Source: Bog-159 sp035541265 (GTDB lineage Bacteria; Acidobacteriota; Terriglobia; Bryobacterales; Bryobacteraceae). From it: a DNA stretch of 40,529 nt. Both the position numbers and the translations under genes were made by a program. Positions 1 through 7,961 of the stretch are shown here, piece by piece. How positions within the stretch are numbered: position 1 is the first letter of the stretch; every line of letters begins with the position of its first letter. The stretch covers positions 1 to 40,529 of the forward strand of contig DATKNQ010000211.1 in assembly GCA_035541265.1 (NCBI GenBank), read 5' to 3'. The notes below the pieces were generated by a model. It was not told the DNA's origin. It saw only the letters and a list, made by a program, of their open reading frames with translations, and searched no databases.

Positions 1-1536
1 GTTGCCGCCGCGGATGTGCGCGATCGCATACGCCATGCCGCGGTCGAGCAGGCTCAGGCGATTGCTGGAGAATGCCGCGGACATCCCGATTCCGTACGAG
101 CCGTAGCCGTAGAGAAACAGCGGGGCACGGCCATCGCGGACAAGGCCCTTGCGATACACGATCGAGATGGGCACTTTCGTGCCGTCGCGCGCCGTGGCCC
201 ACAACCGTTCGGAGACATATTGTGTGGGATCGTAACCGCCCAGCACTTCCTGCCGCTTCAACAGTGTCGCATGGCCGGTATGCACGTCATAGTCGAAAAC
301 GCTGGGAGGTGTCACGAAGCTTTGATAGTTATAACGGTAAGTATCGGAGGTGAATTCCGGCGTACCACCGGGAGCGGCTGCGTAGACCGGTTCAGGGAAG
401 GGAATCGCGGTCCATTTCGCGGTCTGGAAGTCATAGACGCGCAGGCGAGTCACAGCGTCGGTCTTTTCGACGGCCACCGCGAAGTCACGAAACAGGTCGA
501 GGTGCTGCAGAAGAATATCGTCCTGTTGCGGGATAAAAACTTTCCAGTTCTTAGGGGCTGGATCGCCTTCCGGCGTGGTCATCACGCCGAAGTTTCGGCC
601 GTCCTTATTAGTGCGGATGTAAAACAAATCGCCGCGGTGGTCGACATAGTACCGGTGTTTCTTTTCGCGCGGCAGAAAGACGGTGAACGGATCCTGCGGA
701 TGGGCGGCCCGCAGAATTTGAAACTCGGTCGTATCTTTAGCGGCGCTTTCGAGCAGGATATATTTCTTATCGCGTGTCTTATCGATGCTGACGTCATACA
801 ACTCGTCCTTCTCGTCAAAGACTGGTTCGAACGTTGCCGAACCGAGCACGTGCCGCCAGACTTTGTCGGATCGCTTCGTCACCTGATCCTCGGTAGCCAG
901 GAACAGCGTCTTATTGTCGGCCGCCCACTCCACCGAAGTCACGCGGTCGGTGGTGTCCGGCAGCGTCTCGCCGGTACGCAGATTCTTTACTTGCAGTTGG
1001 TATTGGCGAAAGCCCGTGTAATCCACGGTGTAGGCCAGCATATGCTGATCGTCACTCACCACAAACGCGCTGACGCCGACGAACTGATGAGCCTTGGCGA
1101 GTTCGTTCACGTCGAGCAGAATCTCCTCGGGTGCCTCCATGCTGCCCTTGCGCCGGCACTGGATGGGGTACTGCTTGCCCTCCTCTGTGCGCGAGTAATA
1201 GAAGTAGTCGCCGCGCCGCACGGGGACGGACAGATCGGTCTGCTTAATGCGACCCAGCATTTCTTTGTAGAGGGCATCCTCAAACGGGACGAGGTCCGCG
1301 GTCATCGCCTTGGTGTAGGCGTTCTCGGCTTCCAGGTAGGCAACCACTTTCGGATTGGATTTCTCCCGCAGCCAGTAATAATCATCGACGACCGTCGCGC
1401 CATGGCGCACTTCACGATGGTCGGATTTCGGCGCAAGCGGAGGCGTGGGCTGCTCGGCCGCCCCGGCCATCAGGGTGGAGAGCAGCAGCAAAGGCAGCGC
1501 CAGTTGCGCGAATTGGTGGATGTCGACGTGACACAT
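1..1536 (-). CDS. Secreted S9A oligopeptidase (oligopeptidase B / prolyl oligopeptidase type), 3' end outside window
   Basis: Reading the minus strand from the ATG at 1536 gives about 512 residues that run off the left edge. Residues 1-25 form a signal peptide (hydrophobic run LALPLLLLSTLMAG then AEQP). The family's N-terminal hallmark DDYYWLRE follows, then GRIKQTDLSVPVRRGDYFYY and EEGKQYPIQCRR, which belong to the seven-bladed propeller of S9A peptidases. Near the edge is FLYGYGSYG, the start of the alpha/beta hydrolase domain. The catalytic Ser, Asp and His would lie beyond the window, so activity cannot be judged. By family it cleaves short peptides, here probably in the periplasm. A perfect TATAAT (1544-1549) lies 7 nt before the ATG with no ribosome-binding site, so the mRNA may be leaderless. 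The longer frame on the opposite strand is a shadow. Confidence 0.9.
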   Translation of the reverse strand, partial: MCHVDIHQFAQLALPLLLLSTLMAGAAEQPTPPLAPKSDHREVRHGATVVDDYYWLREKSNPKVVAYLEAENAYTKAMTADLVPFEDALYKEMLGRIKQTDLSVPVRRGDYFYYSRTEEGKQYPIQCRRKGSMEAPEEILLDVNELAKAHQFVGVSAFVVSDDQHMLAYTVDYTGFRQYQLQVKNLRTGETLPDTTDRVTSVEWAADNKTLFLATEDQVTKRSDKVWRHVLGSATFEPVFDEKDELYDVSIDKTRDKKYILLESAAKDTTEFQILRAAHPQDPFTVFLPREKKHRYYVDHRGDLFYIRTNKDGRNFGVMTTPEGDPAPKNWKVFIPQQDDILLQHLDLFRDFAVAVEKTDAVTRLRVYDFQTAKWTAIPFPEPVYAAAPGGTPEFTSDTYRYNYQSFVTPPSVFDYDVHTGHATLLKRQEVLGGYDPTQYVSERLWATARDGTKVPISIVYRKGLVRDGRAPLFLYGYGSYGIGMSAAFSSNRLSLLDRGMAYAIAHIRGGN

Positions 1537-1543
1537 GCTGCCG

Positions 1544-1549
1544 ATTATA
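1544..1549 (-). promoter_or_regulatory. TATAAT -10 box, 7 nt before the S9 peptidase ATG
   Basis: The minus strand reads TATAAT, then 7 nt, then ATG. The expected start of transcription falls on or next to the A of the ATG. No convincing -35 box is visible at 16-18 nt, and there is no purine-rich ribosome-binding site between the box and the start codon. Confidence 0.55.
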
Positions 1550-1572
1550 GCTGGAAAGACGAACACCCGCCG

Positions 1573-3774
1573 TCACTCGATTCGGTAAAGTCGGGCGTCG
1601 TGCGCCTCGCCGGCAAGCCGCAACTCCCAACTCCCGGGACAACACGTGAAATCGGATGCCCGGTAGTCGCCGTCTTTCACGAGGAGATACCGGATGCCAC
1701 GAGCTCTTAACTCCGCCGTAGCAGCCAGTCTCAAGTTGTCGTACTTCTGTCTCTCCTCTTCGGGGCGATTGGAGAGTAGTATCCAATGTCCGCCCGCAGT
1801 CAGTCCCGTAACTTCCAACTTCGAATTGTCCGAGTCATTCGAGGTCTCTATGGTCACGGCGCTGACTGTCGCCGGTTGGCCGAAGCCGGCTTCCACGTAC
1901 ATCCCCGCGGCGGGGGGTTCCCAACTTCGCCAGCGAGTCACCGGATTATGATCGAACGCCATTTCAACGTCCCACGGGTTGGGATCGGCCATGAGCCGCC
2001 ATGCCCGATCGCGATGCAGTTCCACGCTGCCGTCCAGGATGTGCACTTCTGCGATGGACCACTGGCCGTCAGGGAGCGTAGCTCTCTGGACGACGCGCAC
2101 CTTGGTGAGCTGGCGCGGCGGGAAGCGCAGCGTCAGCCGTCTGGAAGGCTGAAAGTCGGGGACCATTGGTGTCCACAAGATGTCCCGCAAGACTTCACCA
2201 AAGGCGCTCTGGTAACTGATCAGCAATTCCCGCCGTAAGTAGGATCTTCCGCCTTGCCCGAAGGCAAAGATTCGCTCACCCGGAGGAACCGCGTGTTCCA
2301 CCATCTGCACTACGACATAGTCCGGATCCTGCCTGAGATAAGTATCTTCCGGCACAAGCCGCAAAGCGGCGGCGATCGGAACTCCTTCGAGACGCCACGA
2401 TCCGTGCGGAAAGCAGATACTGTACGCGCCCGGCCAACAGGTAAGAACCGCTGCGCTAGTCACCACCGTCAGCAACCAGGGTAAGTTAATCAGGGTTAAG
2501 CCAATCGCCAGGGAGACGAAAGGAACGAGCGGGATGAGAAATCTGGTTCCAATGTTTTCGAAATATACCGTCCCAAAAGTGAATGCGGCGAGCAAGAGCT
2601 GGCGCCCTTCGCGAAGCCGCAGCACCAGCAGCGCCAGCGGAGTCAGCAGAAAGACAGGACCTAGAAAGCCGCTCAGTTGGCCGCCCATGGTTACTTCCCA
2701 AGGTATCTGCCAGCGGCTGTGCAGCGTATAAGTGGCGAAGCGCCGCCGCCAGTCGTCTTCAAACGAGATGCGCACATACGGGTTCGGAAATATTCGATTG
2801 GCGAACGGCGAAACGGGGTTGGCGACCTCGATCCAGTCTTTAAGCATCCACGGGAGGAACATGGCGGCGGCCGCGATGGTAATAGTGAGCAGCGCGCGGA
2901 CCGCCGGCTGCCGTGCGCGCCACAGCTTCCAGGCGACAAAGCCGATGGCGTAGGGAACCGCCAGAAACGCGGTGTACTTTATGGCGTAACCGAATCCGGC
3001 CAGAATGCCTATTGGCAGCAGCAGCCGCGAGTCACGCGATTCGTCCCAGAGTTGGAGTAAGTAGAACAGCGCGAAGAGGAGACAGGCGAGCGCAACATCC
3101 ACATAGGCGGTAGTACCGTCGCGTAACATGACCGGGCAGGTGTAAGTGATGATAGCTGCGGCGGCGCCCGCGGCGGGTTTGCCGATGCGCCGCCCATAGG
3201 CGAGAACCAGAAAGACGAGCACGATCAGGAATGCACAGTGTACGAGGGCCGCTGCCGAGTGCCGCCCGAATTCAAACGCGAAAAGGTAGAGTAACTCGAT
3301 GCCCTGGGAAAGATTGGCATAAATATCGGTAGTGATGTGCGGGAACCCATGGGCGTGCGAGTAAATCAGGACTTCGGCAAGATGATACGCCATACCATCG
3401 GAACTGTGTTCGGGCGCGAGGGCGTTGAAGAACGCCCACCATGAGAATGCGGCGAAGGCCGCGGCGAAACCCCATCGCCACAGAGGATGCAGCGGGGCGA
3501 ATCTCTTTCCGGTCGCACGCAGCGCCCCCGACCTCACGGCGTAGCCGATCACGCCGGCGCCCAGCGCAAGCACTACGCCGTGATAGAGCAGCCTGGCCGC
3601 GCAGAGTGCGAAGACAATCTCGCTGAGGCCCGCCGATCCCACGGCGAATGCGAGCAGGCGGCGCTCCCAAACATAAAGCGGCAGTTCGATCCGTCGTAGC
3701 ATGATCATGCCCAACGACCAAGCTGTAGCTAGAGTGAGGAGGGCCCCGAATAGGACCGGCAGTACATGAATCAT
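1573..3774 (-). CDS. Polytopic glycosyltransferase-like membrane protein with C-terminal discoidin-like domain
   Basis: The 733-residue protein begins MIHVLPVLFGALLTL. The frame is open further upstream, but that part overlaps the divergent peptidase promoter, so I chose the ATG at 3774, which has a short AGG just before it. The first ~430 residues carry about ten hydrophobic segments with the spacing of GT-C (PMT/ArnT-like) enzymes. A first large loop contains EHSSDGMAYHL, where such enzymes place a catalytic acidic residue. Roughly the last 140 residues are soluble; DVEMAFDHNPVTRWRSW followed by YVEAGFGQPATVSAV resembles an F5/8 type C (discoidin) carbohydrate-binding fold. By family it would use a lipid-linked sugar donor on the outer face of the membrane. 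Donor and acceptor are unknown. It ends 36 bp before the S9 peptidase start on the same strand. Confidence 0.7.
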   Translation of the reverse strand: MIHVLPVLFGALLTLATAWSLGMIMLRRIELPLYVWERRLLAFAVGSAGLSEIVFALCAARLLYHGVVLALGAGVIGYAVRSGALRATGKRFAPLHPLWRWGFAAAFAAFSWWAFFNALAPEHSSDGMAYHLAEVLIYSHAHGFPHITTDIYANLSQGIELLYLFAFEFGRHSAAALVHCAFLIVLVFLVLAYGRRIGKPAAGAAAAIITYTCPVMLRDGTTAYVDVALACLLFALFYLLQLWDESRDSRLLLPIGILAGFGYAIKYTAFLAVPYAIGFVAWKLWRARQPAVRALLTITIAAAAMFLPWMLKDWIEVANPVSPFANRIFPNPYVRISFEDDWRRRFATYTLHSRWQIPWEVTMGGQLSGFLGPVFLLTPLALLVLRLREGRQLLLAAFTFGTVYFENIGTRFLIPLVPFVSLAIGLTLINLPWLLTVVTSAAVLTCWPGAYSICFPHGSWRLEGVPIAAALRLVPEDTYLRQDPDYVVVQMVEHAVPPGERIFAFGQGGRSYLRRELLISYQSAFGEVLRDILWTPMVPDFQPSRRLTLRFPPRQLTKVRVVQRATLPDGQWSIAEVHILDGSVELHRDRAWRLMADPNPWDVEMAFDHNPVTRWRSWEPPAAGMYVEAGFGQPATVSAVTIETSNDSDNSKLEVTGLTAGGHWILLSNRPEEERQKYDNLRLAATAELRARGIRYLLVKDGDYRASDFTCCPGSWELRLAGEAHDARLYRIE

Positions 3775-3850
3775 CCTGAGATTCCACGCGGCCGTTCCGA
3801 AACATTTTAGCTTGAATTGTGAAAGGCGCGAATGCGTTATAGTCATCTCG
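3775..3850. promoter_or_regulatory. Divergent promoter region between the glycosyltransferase-like and M14 genes
   Basis: This AT-richer 76 bp spacer holds TATAGT at 3838-3843 on the plus strand, exactly 7 nt before the M14 ATG at 3851, with TTGTGA 15 nt upstream as a weak -35 box. On the minus strand TAAAAT lies about 35 nt before the glycosyltransferase ATG. No ribosome-binding site precedes 3851. Confidence 0.45.
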
Positions 3851-6800
3851 ATGAAGCCACTGCCACTGATTGTGATGATGTTGGCGCTTCCGGCGTGGGC
3901 CCAGCTCAGGCCCGGCCGCGATGCGAGCCAGCCGGTCGATGAAGAGTACACGAAGAAGATCCAGGAGTACACCACCGAGAAATTCTTCAATTCGCCGCTC
4001 ACCGATTATCTGCCGGCGTCGAGCGCGGTGCCGACGCCGAAAGCGGTCTTAGGAGAAGTTGCGGGCGCGCCCGGCATTCTGCCGTATTCGCAGGATGTTT
4101 ACCGCTACATGCGCATGCTCGCGGCGGCTACCCCACGCGTGAAAGTGTTCAGCATCGGCAAGACCGAAGAAGGCCGTGAGATGATCGCGGTGGCCGTGGC
4201 GGATGAGAAGCTGCTGGCCGGGCTCGACGAGAACCGCGCGCGGCTGGCGAAGCTGGCCGATCCGCGGACGATTCACCTGGACGACGCCGAGGCCGACAAA
4301 CTGGTGGCGGCGGCCACGCCCATCTACTACATCACGGGGACGATTCACTCGCCCGAGACCGGCGCGCCCACGGCCTTGATGGAGTTGGCCTACCGGCTGG
4401 CCGTGGATCGCAGCGCCTACATCAAGTTCATTCGCGAACACACCATCACCTTGATCACGCCGATTGTCGAAGTCGATGGACGCGACCGCATGGTGGATAT
4501 CTATCGCTGGCATCTGGCGAATCCCGGCAAGGAATGGCCGCGCCTGATTTACTGGGGTCACTACGTGGGGCACGACAACAATCGCGACGCCATGGGTCTG
4601 ACGCTGGCGCTCACGCGCAACGTGCTGCACACTTTTGTGGATTGGAAGGCGCAGGTGCTGCACGATCTGCATGAGTCCGTGCCGTACCTTTACGACAATA
4701 CGGTGGGCGACGGCCCGTACAACGCCTGGATCGATCCGCTGCTGGCGGACGAATGGCAAATGATGGGCTGGAGCAACGTGATGGACATGATGAAGTTCGG
4801 CATGCCGGGCGTATTTACGCACGGCACGTTCGACACGTGGTCGCCCAGCTATTTGATGTTCATCGCCGCGATGCACAACGGCATCAGCCGCCTTTACGAG
4901 ACGTTCGGCAATGGCGGCGCGGATACCGAAGTGCGCACGCTCGAGCCCGATGAGTTCGCGCGCACATGGTACAAACAGAATCCGCCGCTGCCGAAAGCGA
5001 AATGGTCGCAGCGCGATAACAACAATTACGAAGAGACCGGGCTGCTGACCGCGCTTGAATACTTCAGCGCGAACGGCAAAATGTTTCTGCGCAATTTCTA
5101 TCTCAAGGCGAAGCGCTCGGTCGAAAAGGCGCACACGGAGGGTCCGGCAGCTTACGTATTTCCGGCGGACGATCCGCGTCCGGGCGCACAGGCGGTCCTG
5201 TTGCGGATGCTCCAGGAGCAGGGTTGCGAAGTCTCGCGGGCCGGCGCGGCATTTACGGTGATGATGCCTTCCAGGAAAACGCCGCCGAAGAAAGAGCATG
5301 ACGCTGCCGCGGAGGGTGCTTCGGAAGCCGCCGAGCACAAAAGTGCGGAGAAGCCCAAGCCGGAACCGCGTACGTTTGCGGCCGGAAGCTACGTCATTCG
5401 CATGGATCAGCCGTACAGCCGGATCGCCGACGCGCTGCTCGATTATCAATATTGGGCGCCCAGCGATCCGCAGAAAGATATCTACGACGACACTGCCTGG
5501 ACATTCGGCGAACTGGGTAACGTGCAGGTCGCGCGCGTGACGGACGTGAAGGTGCTCGACGCCTCCATGAAACTCGTGCAGGGTCCAGTGGAGGCTTCCG
5601 GCGGCGTCGAGGGTTCGGGCAGCGTTTTTCTGATCAATCACAATGCGGATGATGCGCTGGTCACACTGCGCTACCGGTTTCCGAACGCTGCATTTGATAC
5701 GGCCGAGGAGAGTTTCGAAGCGGCTGGACACAAGTTCAATCGCGGTTCGTTCATTGTAAGTGGCCTGGGGGCTGACGAACTGGGAAAAGCCGCCGCGGAG
5801 CTGGGGTTACGCATTTACGCGGCCGGCGCGGCTCCCAGTGTGAAGACGCATCCCGCGCGTGCAGCACGCATCGCCGTGATGCACACCTGGTTCAGTGCCC
5901 AGAGCGACGGCTGGTGGCGCATCGAGTTCGACCGCTTGAAGGTGCCGTTCGATTACATCAGCACCCAGAAAGTGGCTGCGCTGTCCGCCAATGATTTGCG
6001 CGCGAGGTACGACGTGATCGTCTTCCCGCCGGGTGTGCGCAACGTCGAGGCCGTGGTGAGCGGCATGCCGATGTATGGGAATCCGCTGCCGTGGAAGACT
6101 ACGCCGCTGACTCCGAACCTGGGCAAGCTCGACGAGACCGGCGATATGCGTCCGGGCCTGGGCTGGACTGGTCTGGATCATTTGCAGGAGTTCGTGCGGC
6201 AGGGCGGCTTGTTCATCACGGCTAGCGACACCGCCAGTTTCGCGGTGACCTTCGGATTCGCACCGGGTGTGAGCATCGCGCCCGCCCACACGCTGAAAGT
6301 GACCGGGTCGGCTTTACGCTCGAAGACCGTGGATGCGGCCAGTCCGGTCGTTTACGGCTATGCGGACAACTTGGCGATTTTCGCGTCGAATCCGCCGGTG
6401 TTCAATGTGTCGAGCCTGGTTGGTGGTGGCCGGAACCACGAACATCACGAGCGCCCGACGGGCCGCGGCACGGTGGACGATCCCGATGAGCCGCAGGGCC
6501 GCGCGCCCGCGGCCATCCCCGAAGTGCCACACGCCGAGCTTTGGGAAGAGCAGCCGCCGACCGACGAACAGCTTCGCAATCCGATCAACGTGATTCCGCC
6601 CGCGGCGCGGCCGCGCGTCATCCTACGCTATGCGAATGATCATGAACTGCTGGTTTCCGGACTGCTCGATCACGGCAGCGAACTCGCGCAGCACGCGGCG
6701 GTGATCGACGCGTCGTATGGACAAGGCCACGTCGTTTTGTTTTCGAACAATCCGTTCTGGCGCGCCGAAACCAAGGGTAGCTACTTCCTGGTGTTCAACG

Positions 6801-6853
6801 CCATCATGAATTTCGATCATCTGGCGGCCGGGCGCAAGCTGGCGGACAAATAG
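3851..6853 (+). CDS. Secreted M14-family zinc carboxypeptidase
   Basis: The 1000-residue protein starts at the ATG at 3851, the first one followed by a signal peptide (MKPLPLIVMMLALPAWAQ). The frame is open upstream, but that stretch is promoter-like. Residues ~75-400 are the peptidase domain. The zinc motif HSPE is at 166-169 and the third ligand is in HDLHE (271-275). HDNNRD at 241-246 matches the Asn-Arg pair that binds the substrate carboxylate. Residues ~500-540 form a charged Lys/Glu/Ala linker. The C-terminal ~350 residues, including the glutamine-amidotransferase-like stretch VFPPGVRN, are typical of long M14 proteins in Acidobacteria. By family it removes C-terminal residues from peptides outside the cytoplasm. 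The S9 oligopeptidase nearby points to a peptide-scavenging neighbourhood. Confidence 0.88.
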   Translation: MKPLPLIVMMLALPAWAQLRPGRDASQPVDEEYTKKIQEYTTEKFFNSPLTDYLPASSAVPTPKAVLGEVAGAPGILPYSQDVYRYMRMLAAATPRVKVFSIGKTEEGREMIAVAVADEKLLAGLDENRARLAKLADPRTIHLDDAEADKLVAAATPIYYITGTIHSPETGAPTALMELAYRLAVDRSAYIKFIREHTITLITPIVEVDGRDRMVDIYRWHLANPGKEWPRLIYWGHYVGHDNNRDAMGLTLALTRNVLHTFVDWKAQVLHDLHESVPYLYDNTVGDGPYNAWIDPLLADEWQMMGWSNVMDMMKFGMPGVFTHGTFDTWSPSYLMFIAAMHNGISRLYETFGNGGADTEVRTLEPDEFARTWYKQNPPLPKAKWSQRDNNNYEETGLLTALEYFSANGKMFLRNFYLKAKRSVEKAHTEGPAAYVFPADDPRPGAQAVLLRMLQEQGCEVSRAGAAFTVMMPSRKTPPKKEHDAAAEGASEAAEHKSAEKPKPEPRTFAAGSYVIRMDQPYSRIADALLDYQYWAPSDPQKDIYDDTAWTFGELGNVQVARVTDVKVLDASMKLVQGPVEASGGVEGSGSVFLINHNADDALVTLRYRFPNAAFDTAEESFEAAGHKFNRGSFIVSGLGADELGKAAAELGLRIYAAGAAPSVKTHPARAARIAVMHTWFSAQSDGWWRIEFDRLKVPFDYISTQKVAALSANDLRARYDVIVFPPGVRNVEAVVSGMPMYGNPLPWKTTPLTPNLGKLDETGDMRPGLGWTGLDHLQEFVRQGGLFITASDTASFAVTFGFAPGVSIAPAHTLKVTGSALRSKTVDAASPVVYGYADNLAIFASNPPVFNVSSLVGGGRNHEHHERPTGRGTVDDPDEPQGRAPAAIPEVPHAELWEEQPPTDEQLRNPINVIPPAARPRVILRYANDHELLVSGLLDHGSELAQHAAVIDASYGQGHVVLFSNNPFWRAETKGSYFLVFNAIMNFDHLAAGRKLADK

Positions 6854-6922
6854 CGGCGGTTAGTAGATTCTCAGTATTGCGCGCCGCTGCGTGTTGTCGA
6901 TATGCTCACGGGAATGAAACCG

Positions 6923-7510
6923 ATGTTTCTGCCTGGCGTGGAAAAGAATCCGCAGCCGGGGCCGTTCGCGGATGTCATCAAGCCGATGCAGGAAGCCGGC
7001 AGCGAGTATCCGCAGATCTGGCACATGTTCGCCTATCTGCCGAAAGCCACCGGCCACCTGGCGGGCTTCACGCAGGAAATCATGCGCGGCCCGGGCGCGC
7101 TCGAGCCGGGCATCCGCGAGTTGATCGCCGCGTACACGTCGTATCGCAACTCCTGCCCGTTTTGACTGAAATCGCATGCCGCGGTCGCGGCAGAACTGTT
7201 GGGCGATGAGGAACTGGTTTGGGGCGCTTTGCGCGACCTGGAAAACTCCCGCCTGGATGAGAAACACAAAGCGCTGTTCCGGTTCGTGGACAAGGTGAAT
7301 CACGATTCGCCGCGGATCACGCCCGACGATATGCAGCCGTTGTACGCCGTGGGTTGGGGCGACGATGCGATCTACCTGGCGATCACCGTATGCGCGCTGT
7401 TCAACTTCTACAATCGCTGGATCGATGCCAGCGGCGTGCATGCGCTTTCCGACGAGGCGCACCGCGTGGGCGGCAAGCGCACGGCGTTACACGGCTACGT
7501 GCGGAGTTGA
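6923..7510 (+). CDS. AhpD-like peroxidase, probable selenoprotein (in-frame TGA = Sec81)
   Basis: One frame runs from 6923 to 7510 (195 residues), broken only by TGA at 7163-7165. Both sides read as one carboxymuconolactone decarboxylase/AhpD-type protein, joined as NSCPF-U-LKSHAAVAAELLG. The TGA sits where the second Cys of CxxC belongs. Counting from the ATG at 6923, Glu66, Cys78, position 81 and His85 have the spacing of the catalytic Glu118, Cys130, Cys133 and His137 of mycobacterial AhpD. CxxU forms of AhpD-like proteins are a known bacterial selenoprotein group. A hairpin with a G-rich loop begins 11 nt after the TGA. I chose 6923 because GGGA lies 9 nt upstream; ATGs at 6902 and 6914 are in frame. 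Its stop is 4 nt from the convergent fliJ stop. The alternative is a nonsense mutation or sequencing error. Confidence 0.8.
7163..7192 (+). promoter_or_regulatory. Sec TGA codon and candidate bacterial SECIS hairpin
   Basis: After the TGA (7163-7165), TGCCGC at 7177-7182 pairs perfectly with GCGGCA at 7187-7192 around the tetraloop GGTC (7183-7186). The loop starts 18 nt after the TGA, and its first two bases are G. Bacterial SECIS elements are usually described as a short stem with guanine in the first loop positions, 16-37 nt after UGA, so this fits. The element is also coding sequence, as expected in bacteria. Confidence 0.65.
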
Positions 7511-7514
7511 TGGC

Positions 7515-7955
7515 TCAGCGCTTCGCGGTAATCCACTTGGAGAGGTAAGCCTCCGCTGCCAGCGTTTCGAGCGCGCGATCCTCGGTGTAAAGGTGTTCGG
7601 ACAACCGGCGTTCACGCAACTTCTCGACCAGCCGGACGCGGCGTTGTGCGCGCTGCACGGCGTTGGTCTGCTCACGCTGGGCACTTTCGCGGCGGGCGCG
7701 CTCCTCTTCCATCAGGGCCGCTTGTTTCCTGGACTGCAAGCGGTAGAGGCCGAGCGCGGCTAGATCGCGCGCGGTCAGGCTGGCACTCGCGATCACTTCG
7801 CGTTCCACGCTGAGGCACTCCGCTTCCAGACGTGCGATGCGTTCCTGCACGCGGTTCAGTGCGGCGAGGCACCCGGCCAGGCGGTTCTCCTCGACTTGCA
7901 GTTGGGTGCGGTACCATTCGAGCACTCGTTCGAGCCGGAATTGAAAAGTGGCCAT
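7515..7955 (-). CDS. fliJ: Flagellar export chaperone/stalk FliJ
   Basis: The 146-residue, almost entirely helical protein begins FQFRLERVLEWYRTQLQVEE, the FliJ N-terminal signature. It is rich in Glu, Arg, Gln and Ala with a coiled-coil heptad pattern throughout. In the flagellar type III export apparatus FliJ is the central stalk inside the FliI hexamer; it couples the ATPase to the export gate and escorts chaperones. It is the last gene of the flgB-to-fliJ operon, starts 6 bp after the fliI stop and has the usual family length. Its stop is nearly adjacent to the convergent AhpD-like gene, and I see no terminator hairpin between them. Confidence 0.9.
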   Translation of the reverse strand: MATFQFRLERVLEWYRTQLQVEENRLAGCLAALNRVQERIARLEAECLSVEREVIASASLTARDLAALGLYRLQSRKQAALMEEERARRESAQREQTNAVQRAQRRVRLVEKLRERRLSEHLYTEDRALETLAAEAYLSKWITAKR

Positions 7956-7961
7956 GCGGAG

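Noticed and set aside
16..1710. Long plus-strand frame (564 codons)
   Set aside because: Antisense to the S9 peptidase. It has no family sequence and reflects the GC-rich third positions of the real gene.
4049..5731. Long minus-strand frame (560 codons)
   Set aside because: Antisense to the M14 peptidase; Arg/His-rich, low complexity, no domain.
6902..7165. Short AhpD-like protein ending at the TGA
   Set aside because: It would lack the second redox residue and half the domain; the same frame continues with family sequence to 7510.
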